Shown one piece after another: positions 1-6,509 of a stretch of 13,423 bases of DNA. This DNA is from Thermoplasmata archaeon. GTDB lineage: Archaea; Thermoplasmatota; Thermoplasmata; Lutacidiplasmatales; UBA184. The translations under genes and the position numbers were made by a program. A model generated the notes under the pieces. The model was given only the letters and a program-made list of their open reading frames with translations. It was not told the origin of the DNA and made no database searches. The stretch spans positions 1-13,423 of the forward strand of contig JAJZGO010000036.1 of assembly GCA_021798415.1 (NCBI GenBank), read 5' to 3'. The stretch's first letter is position 1. The number at the start of each line of letters is the position of its first letter.

Positions 1-2
1 GC

Positions 3-2060
3 TTCCCCGTGTCGCAGTCCGTGACCTTCTCCCTGCTCCTGTACAAGGTGTCGTTCAGCGAGACGGGACTCCCCGCCGCAACGGTCTGGTTCGTCAACCT
101 CACGAACGGCCAGTCGTTCAGCTCGGCAAGCTCCTCGATCACCTTTTCGGAGCCGAACGGCTCCTACACCTACACCATAGCGACCGTCAACAAGGAGTAC
201 ACGGCGCCGGGGGGCTCGTTCAGCGTGGCCGGGGGACCGGTGAGCCGGGCCGTGACGTTCACCACGGTGAATTTCCCGGTGACGTTCACCGAGTCGGGGC
301 TCCCGCCGGGCACGCTCTGGACGGTCGTTCTCAACAACGGCCAGGCGTTCAGTTCGACCACCCCGACGCTTTCGTTCTCGGAGCCCAACGGCTCGTACAC
401 CTACCGCGTGAGCACCGCGAACTCGTCGTACCACCCCTCGCCGTCGTCCGGGTCGCTGACGATCGCGGGACTTCCGGTAAATCTCTCGGTCACGTTCAGC
501 CTCGTCACGTTCTCGATAACGTTCACGGAGTCCGGGCTACCGACCGGTCACAACTGGTCGGTCACCATCGGCGCGGCGACGGTGGGAAGCGTGACGACAA
601 CGATCGTCTTCTTCGAGCCCAACGGCACGTACACCTACCAGGTCGGTGTTCTCTCGGGGTGGCGGGCGAACAGCTACTCGGGAAGCGTGACGGTGCGCGG
701 CGGTTCCCCGGCGCCGATCGCCATCACCTGGACCCGGGTCTACTACTCGGTCTGGTTCAACGAGACGGGCCTCCCCGCCGGAACGCTGTGGGGGATGACG
801 TTCGACACGGTCCCGGCGAACACGACCGGCACCTCGATCCTCTACACCGCGCCGAACGGCACCCAAACGTTCTCGATCCGGTACATGGCGGGGTTCTACC
901 CGACCCCCGGCTCGGGGAGCTTCAACATCTCGGGAAGCGACACGACGGTCACCATCGTCTGGACCGAGGTCGTGTACTCCGTCACCTTCTACGAGAGCGG
1001 CCTTCCGTCCGGCACCCCGTGGTCCGTGAACGTGAGCGGCCGCAACGGGAGCGCGACCGTTCCCCTGATCACGTTCTTTCTCCCCAACGCAACGTACAAC
1101 TACACCGCCGGCTCCGCACCGGGGTACGTGCCGTACCCGCCGGGCGGCTCGTTCCGCGTGAACGGGAAGGCCCTCAACGTATCGGTGACCTACGTGAACT
1201 TCGCCTACCTCCTCGAATTCAACGAGTCGGGCCTCGCGCCCGGAACGGTCTGGTCGGTGACGACGGACGGGGTCCGGCACACGTCGAACACGTCGTCGGT
1301 CCAGTTCCACCTGGCGAACGGGAGCTATTCCTTCCTGACGGGGGCAGTGCGTGGCTATTCGGTCAGCCCGGCGTCCGGCAACCTCAACGTCCAGGGCGCG
1401 AACGTCGTCGTGGCGGTGAACTACACGCCCATTTTCTACCCGGTCGAATTCCGCGAGAACAACCTCCCGACGGGGCTCAACTGGTCGGTGACGCTCGCCG
1501 GCGTCCAGGGCACCGCCGCCTCCGGTTCGCCGATCACGTTCCTGAAGGCGAACGGCACGTACCCCTACGTCGCGGGGTCTCCGCTCTACTTCTTGGCGCT
1601 GAACGCCTCCGGCAACGTGACGGTCCGGGGCAACACCGTCACCGTCACGATCACGTACACCTCGGTATTCGAGTCGAACGTGACGTTCCTCGAGACCGGG
1701 CTGGCCGCGGGCACGTACTGGACGGTCTCCGCGGGCCCGTTCTCCGGTTCCTCGAGTTCGACCACGCTCCTCCTTCGGCTGCCGAACGGCACGATGTCGT
1801 ACTACCTCGGCTACGTCCCGGGGTACTCGCTCGCCGCCTCGGCCGGCGTTCTCAACGTCGTCGGGCGGCCGATCAACGTGACGGTGCAGTTCCTCCCGCT
1901 CGCGGCCGGATCGACGGGCCCGCCCCATGGGTTCGGTCTCTCCGAGATCGAATGGATCGCGGTCGCGCTCACTGCCGCCGACCTCGCTCTCGTCGCGGTC
2001 GTGCTCGACTCCCGGAGACGGCGGAAGCGCGAATCGGACGGGCTCCCGCCCCCAGCGTGA
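3..2060 (+). CDS. Repeat-rich surface protein, C-terminally membrane anchored (5' partial)
   Basis: Cell-surface protein made of tandem beta-type repeats. Each repeat opens with a variant of F-x-E-[ST]-G-L-P-x-G-T-x-W-x-V and later carries a PNGSYTY-like motif. Counting from the GTG at 9, openings fall near residues 16, 93, 172, 250, 327, 404, 481 and 560, a period of 77-79. Asn-X-Ser/Thr sequons are very frequent, so heavy N-glycosylation is likely. Residues about 647-668 form one hydrophobic membrane helix, followed by an RRRRKR stop-transfer cluster and a short tail, so the bulk faces outside. The frame is open to the left edge and the first residues look like the end of an earlier repeat, so the GTG at 9 is an internal valine and the true start and signal peptide lie upstream. 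Such repeats are known from Thermoplasmata exported proteins, including thermopsin-like proteases; no catalytic domain is visible here. A role as scaffold, adhesin or C-terminal part of an exported enzyme cannot be told apart. Confidence 0.9.
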   Translation, partial: FPVSQSVTFSLLLYKVSFSETGLPAATVWFVNLTNGQSFSSASSSITFSEPNGSYTYTIATVNKEYTAPGGSFSVAGGPVSRAVTFTTVNFPVTFTESGLPPGTLWTVVLNNGQAFSSTTPTLSFSEPNGSYTYRVSTANSSYHPSPSSGSLTIAGLPVNLSVTFSLVTFSITFTESGLPTGHNWSVTIGAATVGSVTTTIVFFEPNGTYTYQVGVLSGWRANSYSGSVTVRGGSPAPIAITWTRVYYSVWFNETGLPAGTLWGMTFDTVPANTTGTSILYTAPNGTQTFSIRYMAGFYPTPGSGSFNISGSDTTVTIVWTEVVYSVTFYESGLPSGTPWSVNVSGRNGSATVPLITFFLPNATYNYTAGSAPGYVPYPPGGSFRVNGKALNVSVTYVNFAYLLEFNESGLAPGTVWSVTTDGVRHTSNTSSVQFHLANGSYSFLTGAVRGYSVSPASGNLNVQGANVVVAVNYTPIFYPVEFRENNLPTGLNWSVTLAGVQGTAASGSPITFLKANGTYPYVAGSPLYFLALNASGNVTVRGNTVTVTITYTSVFESNVTFLETGLAAGTYWTVSAGPFSGSSSSTTLLLRLPNGTMSYYLGYVPGYSLAASAGVLNVVGRPINVTVQFLPLAAGSTGPPHGFGLSEIEWIAVALTAADLALVAVVLDSRRRRKRESDGLPPPA
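45..1900 (+). repeat. Eight tandem ~78-codon protein repeats (ESGLPxGTxW type)
   Basis: Eight units with a period of 231-237 nt lie in frame in the surface protein. The aligned Phe codons of the F-x-E-[ST]-G-L motif are at 54, 285, 522, 756, 987, 1218, 1449 and 1686. Protein-level conservation is strong at the G-L-P/A-x-G-T-x-W core and at the mid-repeat N-G-[ST]-Y, while the nucleotide copies have diverged. The units are therefore old duplications rather than a recently expanded array. Unit seven is the most divergent at the core, with ENNLPTGLNW. Confidence 0.85.
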
Positions 2061-2065
2061 ACCCC

Positions 2066-2081
2066 CGCCGCCCGGGCGGCG
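2066..2081. other. Perfect 16-bp GC palindrome just after a stop codon
   Basis: CGCCGCCCGGGCGGCG is a perfect palindrome starting 6 nt after the TGA of the surface-protein gene. In RNA it can fold as a six-pair stem with a CCGG loop. It may mark a 3' end or help termination, but no T-run follows, and archaeal terminators normally rely on T-runs, so function is unproven. Confidence 0.4.
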
Positions 2082-2137
2082 CGGGTCTCCCGGACGACGG
2101 TGCGCTCCCGGTCCCTCGGGGCCGCCCCGCCGTCGCC

Positions 2138-2150
2138 ATAGGGTTAAGAG
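2138..2150 (+). promoter_or_regulatory. Candidate weak TATA element for the phosphodiesterase-like gene
   Basis: The sequence CATAGGGTTAAGAG is the only AT-leaning stretch in the 112-bp gap. It sits about 27 nt before the ATG at 2173, the expected archaeal TATA-to-start distance for a leaderless transcript. The match to a TATA consensus is weak, so this rests mainly on position. Confidence 0.35.
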
Positions 2151-2172
2151 GGGGGCGCCGTGACCGTGCGCG

Positions 2173-3615
2173 ATGGCGTCGGCCCCGTCGCACCCTCGGC
2201 CCCGCCGCAAGCTTCTCGTGATCGGCCTCGACGGCGTCCCGCCCGAGATCCTGTTCGACCGTCTGCGCCCGAAGATGCCGAACGTCGCCGCGATGCTCGA
2301 CGCCGGGGTCCGCGGGCCGATGCGCACGACGGACCCGCCGATCAGTCTCCCCGCGTGGGCGGTGATGTTCACCGGCTACGACCCGGGCACTCTCGGGTTC
2401 TACGGGTTCCGCCACCGGTTGAACCACTCGTACTCGCAGACGTACGTCCCCCGCACGACCCTGCTCGAGGTCCCGACGCTCTTCACCCTCCTCTCCGAGC
2501 GGGGACGCCGCGTCGGGGTCATCGGGATGCCGCCCGGCTTCCCGCCGCCCCGCGTGAACGGGTTCTACATCTCCGACTTCCTGACGCCGCCCGAGAGCCG
2601 GGAGACGACCTACCCGGTCGAGCTTCGGGGCGAGCTCGAGTCGAAGTTCGGGACGTACCGGTTCGACGTGCCGTTCCGGGCCGAGGAGCGCGGGGCGCTC
2701 TTCCGCCAGATCGTCGAGATGACCCGCCAGCGCTGGCAGGTCGCCGAGGCGCTCTACACCCGCGAAGCCTGGGACCTCTTCGCCGTTCACGAGATCGGCA
2801 CCGACCGGCTGCACCACGCCTTCTGGAAGTACATCGACCCCGCGCACGAGAAGTATGTCGCGGGGAACGAGTTCGAGCACGTCGAGGACGACTACTTCGC
2901 CCAGCTCGACCAGTGGATCGGCCGCCTCGTCTCGCACATCGACGCGGACACCCTCGTCGCGATCGTCTCCGACCACGGCATGATGCCGATGCGCGGATGC
3001 TTCTGCATCAACCAGTGGCTCGCGGAGAAGGGGTACCTTTCGTTCCGCCGCCCGCCCGATAGGCCCGGCACCCCGCTCGAAAAGGCGGAGGTCGACTGGA
3101 GCCGGACCCGCGTCTGGGGCTCGGGGGGGTACTACGCGCGCCTCTTCTTCAACGTCCGGGGACGCGAACCCGAGGGGATCGTTCCCCCCGAGGAGGTCCC
3201 GGCCGTCCGCGCCCAGCTCGAGCGCGACCTCTCGACCCTTCGCGGGCCGGACGGCGGCCCGCTCCCCGTCCGGATCCTCGACCCGAAGACCCTCTACCGG
3301 CAGCTGAACGGCGACCCTCCGGACCTGATGGTCTACTTCGACGACCTCAAGTGGCGGTCCGCGGGGACGCTCGGCTACCCGACCCACTACCTCGAGGAGA
3401 ACGACACGGGACCGGACGACGCCGTCCACGGGGTCGACGGGATCTTCGTCCTGTATGACCCGTCCGTCGTGGACGGTCGGACGGTCGAACGCGTCGACGC
3501 GGTCGACGTGATGCCGACGCTCCTCTACGCGGCCGGCGAGGCGATCCCGCCCGAGGTGCAGGGGACCCCGGTCCGCGAGGCGGTCCCGCGCGCCCGCGAA
3601 AGCGGGAACGCCTAG
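2173..3615 (+). CDS. Alkaline phosphatase superfamily protein (type I phosphodiesterase/nucleotide pyrophosphatase-like)
   Basis: Predicted metal-dependent hydrolase of 480 residues. Recognisable family signatures are VIGLDGVPPE with metal-binding Asp20, MPNVAAMLDAGV at 35-46, the nucleophile segment PPISLPAW at 55-62, FTGYDPGTLGFYGFRHR at about 65-81, Asp211 with His214/His215, S-D-H-G-M around Asp267-His268, and the C-terminal metal histidine at His419 in VHGVDG. The nucleophile position holds Ser58 where Thr is common; Ser can serve in this superfamily. No signal peptide or membrane helix is evident, so a cytoplasmic enzyme is likely. The ATG at 2173 fits the leaderless spacing from the TATA-like element. 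Substrate is unknown: nucleotide-sugar pyrophosphatase, phosphodiesterase or phosphomutase-like roles are all possible. Family members often accompany surface-glycan genes, which fits the neighbours here. The gene ends in a CTAG shared with the convergent glycosyltransferase. Confidence 0.88.
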   Translation: MASAPSHPRPRRKLLVIGLDGVPPEILFDRLRPKMPNVAAMLDAGVRGPMRTTDPPISLPAWAVMFTGYDPGTLGFYGFRHRLNHSYSQTYVPRTTLLEVPTLFTLLSERGRRVGVIGMPPGFPPPRVNGFYISDFLTPPESRETTYPVELRGELESKFGTYRFDVPFRAEERGALFRQIVEMTRQRWQVAEALYTREAWDLFAVHEIGTDRLHHAFWKYIDPAHEKYVAGNEFEHVEDDYFAQLDQWIGRLVSHIDADTLVAIVSDHGMMPMRGCFCINQWLAEKGYLSFRRPPDRPGTPLEKAEVDWSRTRVWGSGGYYARLFFNVRGREPEGIVPPEEVPAVRAQLERDLSTLRGPDGGPLPVRILDPKTLYRQLNGDPPDLMVYFDDLKWRSAGTLGYPTHYLEENDTGPDDAVHGVDGIFVLYDPSVVDGRTVERVDAVDVMPTLLYAAGEAIPPEVQGTPVREAVPRARESGNA

Positions 3616-4844
3616 TCGACCTCGAGGTCGCCGAGGAGCTGCCGCGCGGCCGCGGTCGCCCGAGCCACTTTGCTCTCCTTCGGCTCGGTCGAGCCGCGAA
3701 CCTCGCCCGCGAAGCAGCGGCGCACCGCCTCCGCGAGCGCGTCGCGGTCGCGCGGGGGAACGAAGACCGTCCGTCCGTCGAGGATCGCGTCGTACTCCCG
3801 GAGCTCGGGGACGTCGTACGCGACGATCCGGCACCCGTGGAACGCCGCGAGCCCCATCACGCCGCTCGGACCGGCGATCGCGTTGTACGGCAGGATGACG
3901 AGGTCCGCCGGGCCGAAGAGCTCCGGGGTCGACTCGTCCGGGGGGTCGGCGACGAACCGGCACCGGTCGGCCGGCAGCGACGCGAGCGCCGCCCGCAACC
4001 GCTCCCGGTACTCGGGGAAGAACCGGTTCACCGAGCCGGCGAAGACGACCTCGAAATCGTGCCCCGACCGGAAGAGCTCGTCGAGGACCGGGAGGACCGA
4101 GGCGAGGTCCTTCGCCGGTCCCCAGACCCCGAAGAGGAGGATCCGGAAGACCCGTCGCGGGGGGATCCCCGCGGCCCACTTCGGGTCGGGCCGTTCCGTC
4201 GCGACCCAGTGCCCGAAGAGCGCCTCGACGAAGGGGATCGGTCGGGCGGTGACCGGGACCTTGAACATCGCCTCCACCGAGCGGCGCTGGCTCTCGAGCG
4301 GGACGAAGACCCGCGCCGCGCGGGCGAGCGCCCCCTCGAAGAGGCCGACCGCAAAACGGTCGAGGGCGCCCGGCCGGTAGCCGAGGCGGCGGACGTCCTG
4401 CGTTTCGATGAAGTTGTGCGCGTAGACCGCGGGCCGCCGCTCGGAGAACGTCCGGACGATCCGGGGAAGGAGCATTCCCGCGGTCGCCGCGGCGCGGGTC
4501 TCGCCGTAGCACGTCGGGAACCAGTTGAAGAGGACCCGCGAGTTCGCCGGGAGGGCCCTCGCGGTCGAGATCCCGGCGCGGACCATCGAGAGCGGCCCGT
4601 CGTGCGCCCACGTGGGCGAGAAGCGGACGCGCCGGCCATCGAAGCCGTCCGGCCAGGCGGACCGACGCGGGACCGCGAGGCTCAGCGCGAGCTCGGGGTC
4701 GGCGCGCAGGAAGAGGAGCGCGAGGCTGGTCGAGTGGGTCCCGAGGCGGTCCATCGCGGGGTAGAAGTTCTCGAAGAGCGCGAGGTGCCGTGCGGTGGGG
4801 GGGCGCGGCGCGGTGGCGCTCGCGGGCGTGGGAGTGGAGCTCAT
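3612..4844 (-). CDS. GT4-like (GT-B fold) glycosyltransferase
   Basis: A 410-residue protein with the two-domain plan of a GT-B enzyme. The N-terminal acceptor domain includes FNWFPTCYGETR at about 106-117 and YAHNFIETQD at 141-150. The C-terminal donor domain begins near 232 with RILLFGVWGPAKDL, where Lys245 sits at the usual phosphate-binding position, followed by VVFAGSVNRFFPEY, FGPADLVILPY at 310-320 and GPSGVMGLAAFHG at 325-337. The usual E-x7-E of GT4 enzymes is not clear: the region before GPSG has Asn-Ala-Ile-Ala instead, so donor binding may differ. No membrane helix is seen, so it probably acts at the inner face of the membrane. The first 20 residues are low-complexity and the true start could lie slightly downstream. 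It diverges from the APS kinase gene, and its donor sugar is not predictable. Confidence 0.86.
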   Translation of the reverse strand: MSSTPTPASATAPRPPTARHLALFENFYPAMDRLGTHSTSLALLFLRADPELALSLAVPRRSAWPDGFDGRRVRFSPTWAHDGPLSMVRAGISTARALPANSRVLFNWFPTCYGETRAAATAGMLLPRIVRTFSERRPAVYAHNFIETQDVRRLGYRPGALDRFAVGLFEGALARAARVFVPLESQRRSVEAMFKVPVTARPIPFVEALFGHWVATERPDPKWAAGIPPRRVFRILLFGVWGPAKDLASVLPVLDELFRSGHDFEVVFAGSVNRFFPEYRERLRAALASLPADRCRFVADPPDESTPELFGPADLVILPYNAIAGPSGVMGLAAFHGCRIVAYDVPELREYDAILDGRTVFVPPRDRDALAEAVRRCFAGEVRGSTEPKESKVARATAAARQLLGDLEVD

Positions 4845-4901
4845 CTTCCGCGTCCGGCGCCCCGTGCACGCGCGCTCGGAGGCTCTCCCCGGCCGGCCCG
4901 T

Positions 4902-4913
4902 TGTTTTATAAGG
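4902..4913. promoter_or_regulatory. Divergent TATA element between glycosyltransferase and APS kinase
   Basis: TGTTTTATAAGG is an isolated AT-rich core in a 92-bp GC-rich divergent gap. Read on the plus strand, TTTTATAAG lies about 29 nt before the ATG at 4937, the spacing of a leaderless archaeal transcript. Read on the minus strand, CTTATAAAA would start transcription near 4880, giving the glycosyltransferase a leader of about 35 nt. No other TATA-like sequence serves either gene in this gap, so a shared bidirectional element is a reasonable inference. Confidence 0.6.
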
Positions 4914-4936
4914 GGGGCACCGGTGGCGACCGCCCG

Positions 4937-5473
4937 ATGTCCGAGTATCGGGCGGGCTTCTGTCTCTGGCTCACGGGCCTCCCTAGTGCCGGCAAGACGA
5001 CGATCTCGAAGGAACTCGTCCCCCGGTTGCGCGCCCGCGGCTGGCCCGTCGAGCTGCTCGACGGGGACGAGGTCCGCCGGGGACTGAGCGCCGACCTCGG
5101 ATTCGACCGCAAGTCCCGCGAGGTCCACGCCGAGCGCGTGGCGTTCGTCGCGCGCGTGCTCGCCCGCAACGGCGTCATCCCGATCGTCGCGTTGATCTCT
5201 CCGTACCGGGTGTCGCGGGCTCGCGCTCGCGCGGAGATCGGCCGGTTCGTCGAGGTCTACGTCACGACCCCCATCGACGTCTGCCAGGAACGCGACGTGA
5301 AGGGTCTTTACCGGCGCGCCCGGGCCGGCGAGATCAAGGACATGACCGGAGTCGACGACCCGTACGAGCCGCCCGAGACCCCGGAGATTGCGGTCGATGC
5401 GATCCATCAGAGTCCCGGGGAGTCCGCGGAATTCATCCTTCGGGAACTCGACCGGCTGGGCTGGACTGCGTAA
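4937..5473 (+). CDS. cysC: Adenylylsulfate (APS) kinase
   Basis: Phosphorylates adenosine 5'-phosphosulfate with ATP to give PAPS, the sulfate donor for sulfotransferases and a substrate for reduction to sulfite. The 178-residue product has the size of a stand-alone CysC. It shows Walker A GLPSAGKT at 14-21, DGDEVRRGLSADLGF at 42-56, ISPYR at 87-91 and the lid region KGLYRRARAGEIKDMTGVDDP at about 122-142, followed by PYEPPETPEI. The Asn of the usual D-E-N-I-R-R segment appears as His64. The ATG at 4937 is chosen because the family begins just before Walker A and because a TATA element lies about 29 nt upstream; a longer in-frame start at 4790 would run through the promoter. No ATP sulfurylase or PAPS reductase is present in the window. 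Its 3' end overlaps the convergent nucleotidyltransferase gene by 41 bp. Confidence 0.93.
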   Translation: MSEYRAGFCLWLTGLPSAGKTTISKELVPRLRARGWPVELLDGDEVRRGLSADLGFDRKSREVHAERVAFVARVLARNGVIPIVALISPYRVSRARARAEIGRFVEVYVTTPIDVCQERDVKGLYRRARAGEIKDMTGVDDPYEPPETPEIAVDAIHQSPGESAEFILRELDRLGWTA

Positions 5474-6506
5474 ACCCCGGCGCGCCCCACGCACCGACAT
5501 CGCCCAGGGCTTCTCCTTCCGACCCCGCGCGGCCGGGGGAGGCGGTTCGGCGGGCGCGCCCGGACCGGGGGGCCGCGGCGGGGCGGGCGACGGAGGCGGG
5601 TCCGGGGGGAGCGCGGGGCGATAGGAACGAGCTCTTCCCGAGGACCAGCCGGCGCGTCCGCAAAAGGGCCCGGACGTACCCCTCGGGCGACCCGACGCTC
5701 CGCCACTCGGCGTAGCGAGGGTGGATCACGAGCGCGCCGACGTTGGCGCCGGCCTCGATCAGGCGGACGATCCCCGTGGTGAGCTCGAGCTCCGCCTTCG
5801 GGTTCTCCTGACGAGCGTGCTTCAGCTCGGTGAAGATCGACGGCGTGAGGCAGTACACGGCCGTCGCCGCCCAGTGGCTCTTCGGCTTCTCCGGCTTTTC
5901 CTCCATCCCGGTGACCGTGAGCCGCCGGAACTCCCCTTCGCGGCCGACGAGGCGGCCCTCGACGACCCCGTAGTTTCGGGGGTTCTCGACCTTGCGGACG
6001 AGCAGGACGACGTCGAGCTCCTCGCGGTCCCGCAGCGCGGACATGAGCGCCGGCAGGCGTCCGCGGTTGCGCTCGAGCAAGGCCGCGTCGGCCGCGTGCA
6101 AGAGGAACGGCTCCGACCCGAGGAACGGGGCCGCGCGAAGCACGGCGTCCCCGAACCCCTGGGGTGTCGGCTGGAGCGCGAACCGGATCCGGGACTCGGA
6201 GAGCGCCTGGTAGAACCGGGAGGTGTCGGTCAGGCGGTCGGCCCGGTGCGCGTTGCGCTCGAGGAACGGCCGATCGACCGTGAAGTAGTTCTGGGCGGTC
6301 GCGCCGCCGTCGGAACCGCCGACGACGAGGACGAAGTCCCGTATCCCGGCCGAGGCCAGGGTCTCGAAGGCGAGGTTCGCGACGGGCTTGAGGATCGGCT
6401 GGTCGCCGTAGCCGCGGTCGTAGAGCGGGAGGAACTCCTTGCGGAGCCCCCGGCTCCACGGAAGCATCCGGCTCCCCTCACCGGCGAGGGTCAAGAGGCC
6501 GCGCAT
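5433..6506 (-). CDS. Sugar-1-phosphate nucleotidyltransferase (probable UTP-glucose-1-phosphate type)
   Basis: Expected to make a nucleotide sugar, most simply UDP-glucose for the synthase encoded just upstream. Family features in the 357-residue product are LTLAGEGSRMLPWSRGLRKE at 5-24 (nucleotide-binding loop, Lys23), LQPTPQGFGDAV at 111-122, LLHAADAAL at 135-143 with probable metal Asp140, RNYGVVEG at 177-184, VTGMEEKPEKPKSHW at 198-212 and a terminal WRSVGSPEGY at 268-277. In most relatives this last motif is W-x-D-x-G-[TS]-P-E with a second metal-binding Asp; here the position is Ser270. From about residue 284 the protein continues as a Pro/Ala/Gly/Arg-rich tail of about 75 residues that is unlike the family. 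The start lies 3 nt after the stop of the upstream gene, so the two are probably cotranscribed. UTP is inferred from context; dTTP or another NTP is possible. Confidence 0.85.
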   Translation of the reverse strand: MRGLLTLAGEGSRMLPWSRGLRKEFLPLYDRGYGDQPILKPVANLAFETLASAGIRDFVLVVGGSDGGATAQNYFTVDRPFLERNAHRADRLTDTSRFYQALSESRIRFALQPTPQGFGDAVLRAAPFLGSEPFLLHAADAALLERNRGRLPALMSALRDREELDVVLLVRKVENPRNYGVVEGRLVGREGEFRRLTVTGMEEKPEKPKSHWAATAVYCLTPSIFTELKHARQENPKAELELTTGIVRLIEAGANVGALVIHPRYAEWRSVGSPEGYVRALLRTRRLVLGKSSFLSPRAPPGPASVARPAAAPRSGRARRTASPGRAGSEGEALGDVGAWGAPGFTQSSPAGRVPEG

Positions 6507-6509
6507 CGC

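Noticed and set aside
9..11. GTG as the start codon of the surface protein
   Set aside because: The frame is open to the left edge, and the first residues resemble the end of a previous repeat rather than a signal peptide.
537..2372. Long minus-strand frame of 611 codons opposite the surface-protein gene
   Set aside because: Arg/Gly/Asp-rich shadow with no motif. The plus strand has clear repeats, sequons and an anchor in the same region.
1969..4869. Minus-strand frame of 966 codons
   Set aside because: It runs antisense to the phosphodiesterase-like gene and out of frame with the glycosyltransferase. Composition is Arg/Pro/Gly/Asp-rich with no family signature.
4790..4936. Longer N-terminus for the APS kinase
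   Set aside because: It would cross the TATA element and the start of the divergent gene, and CysC proteins begin shortly before the Walker A loop.
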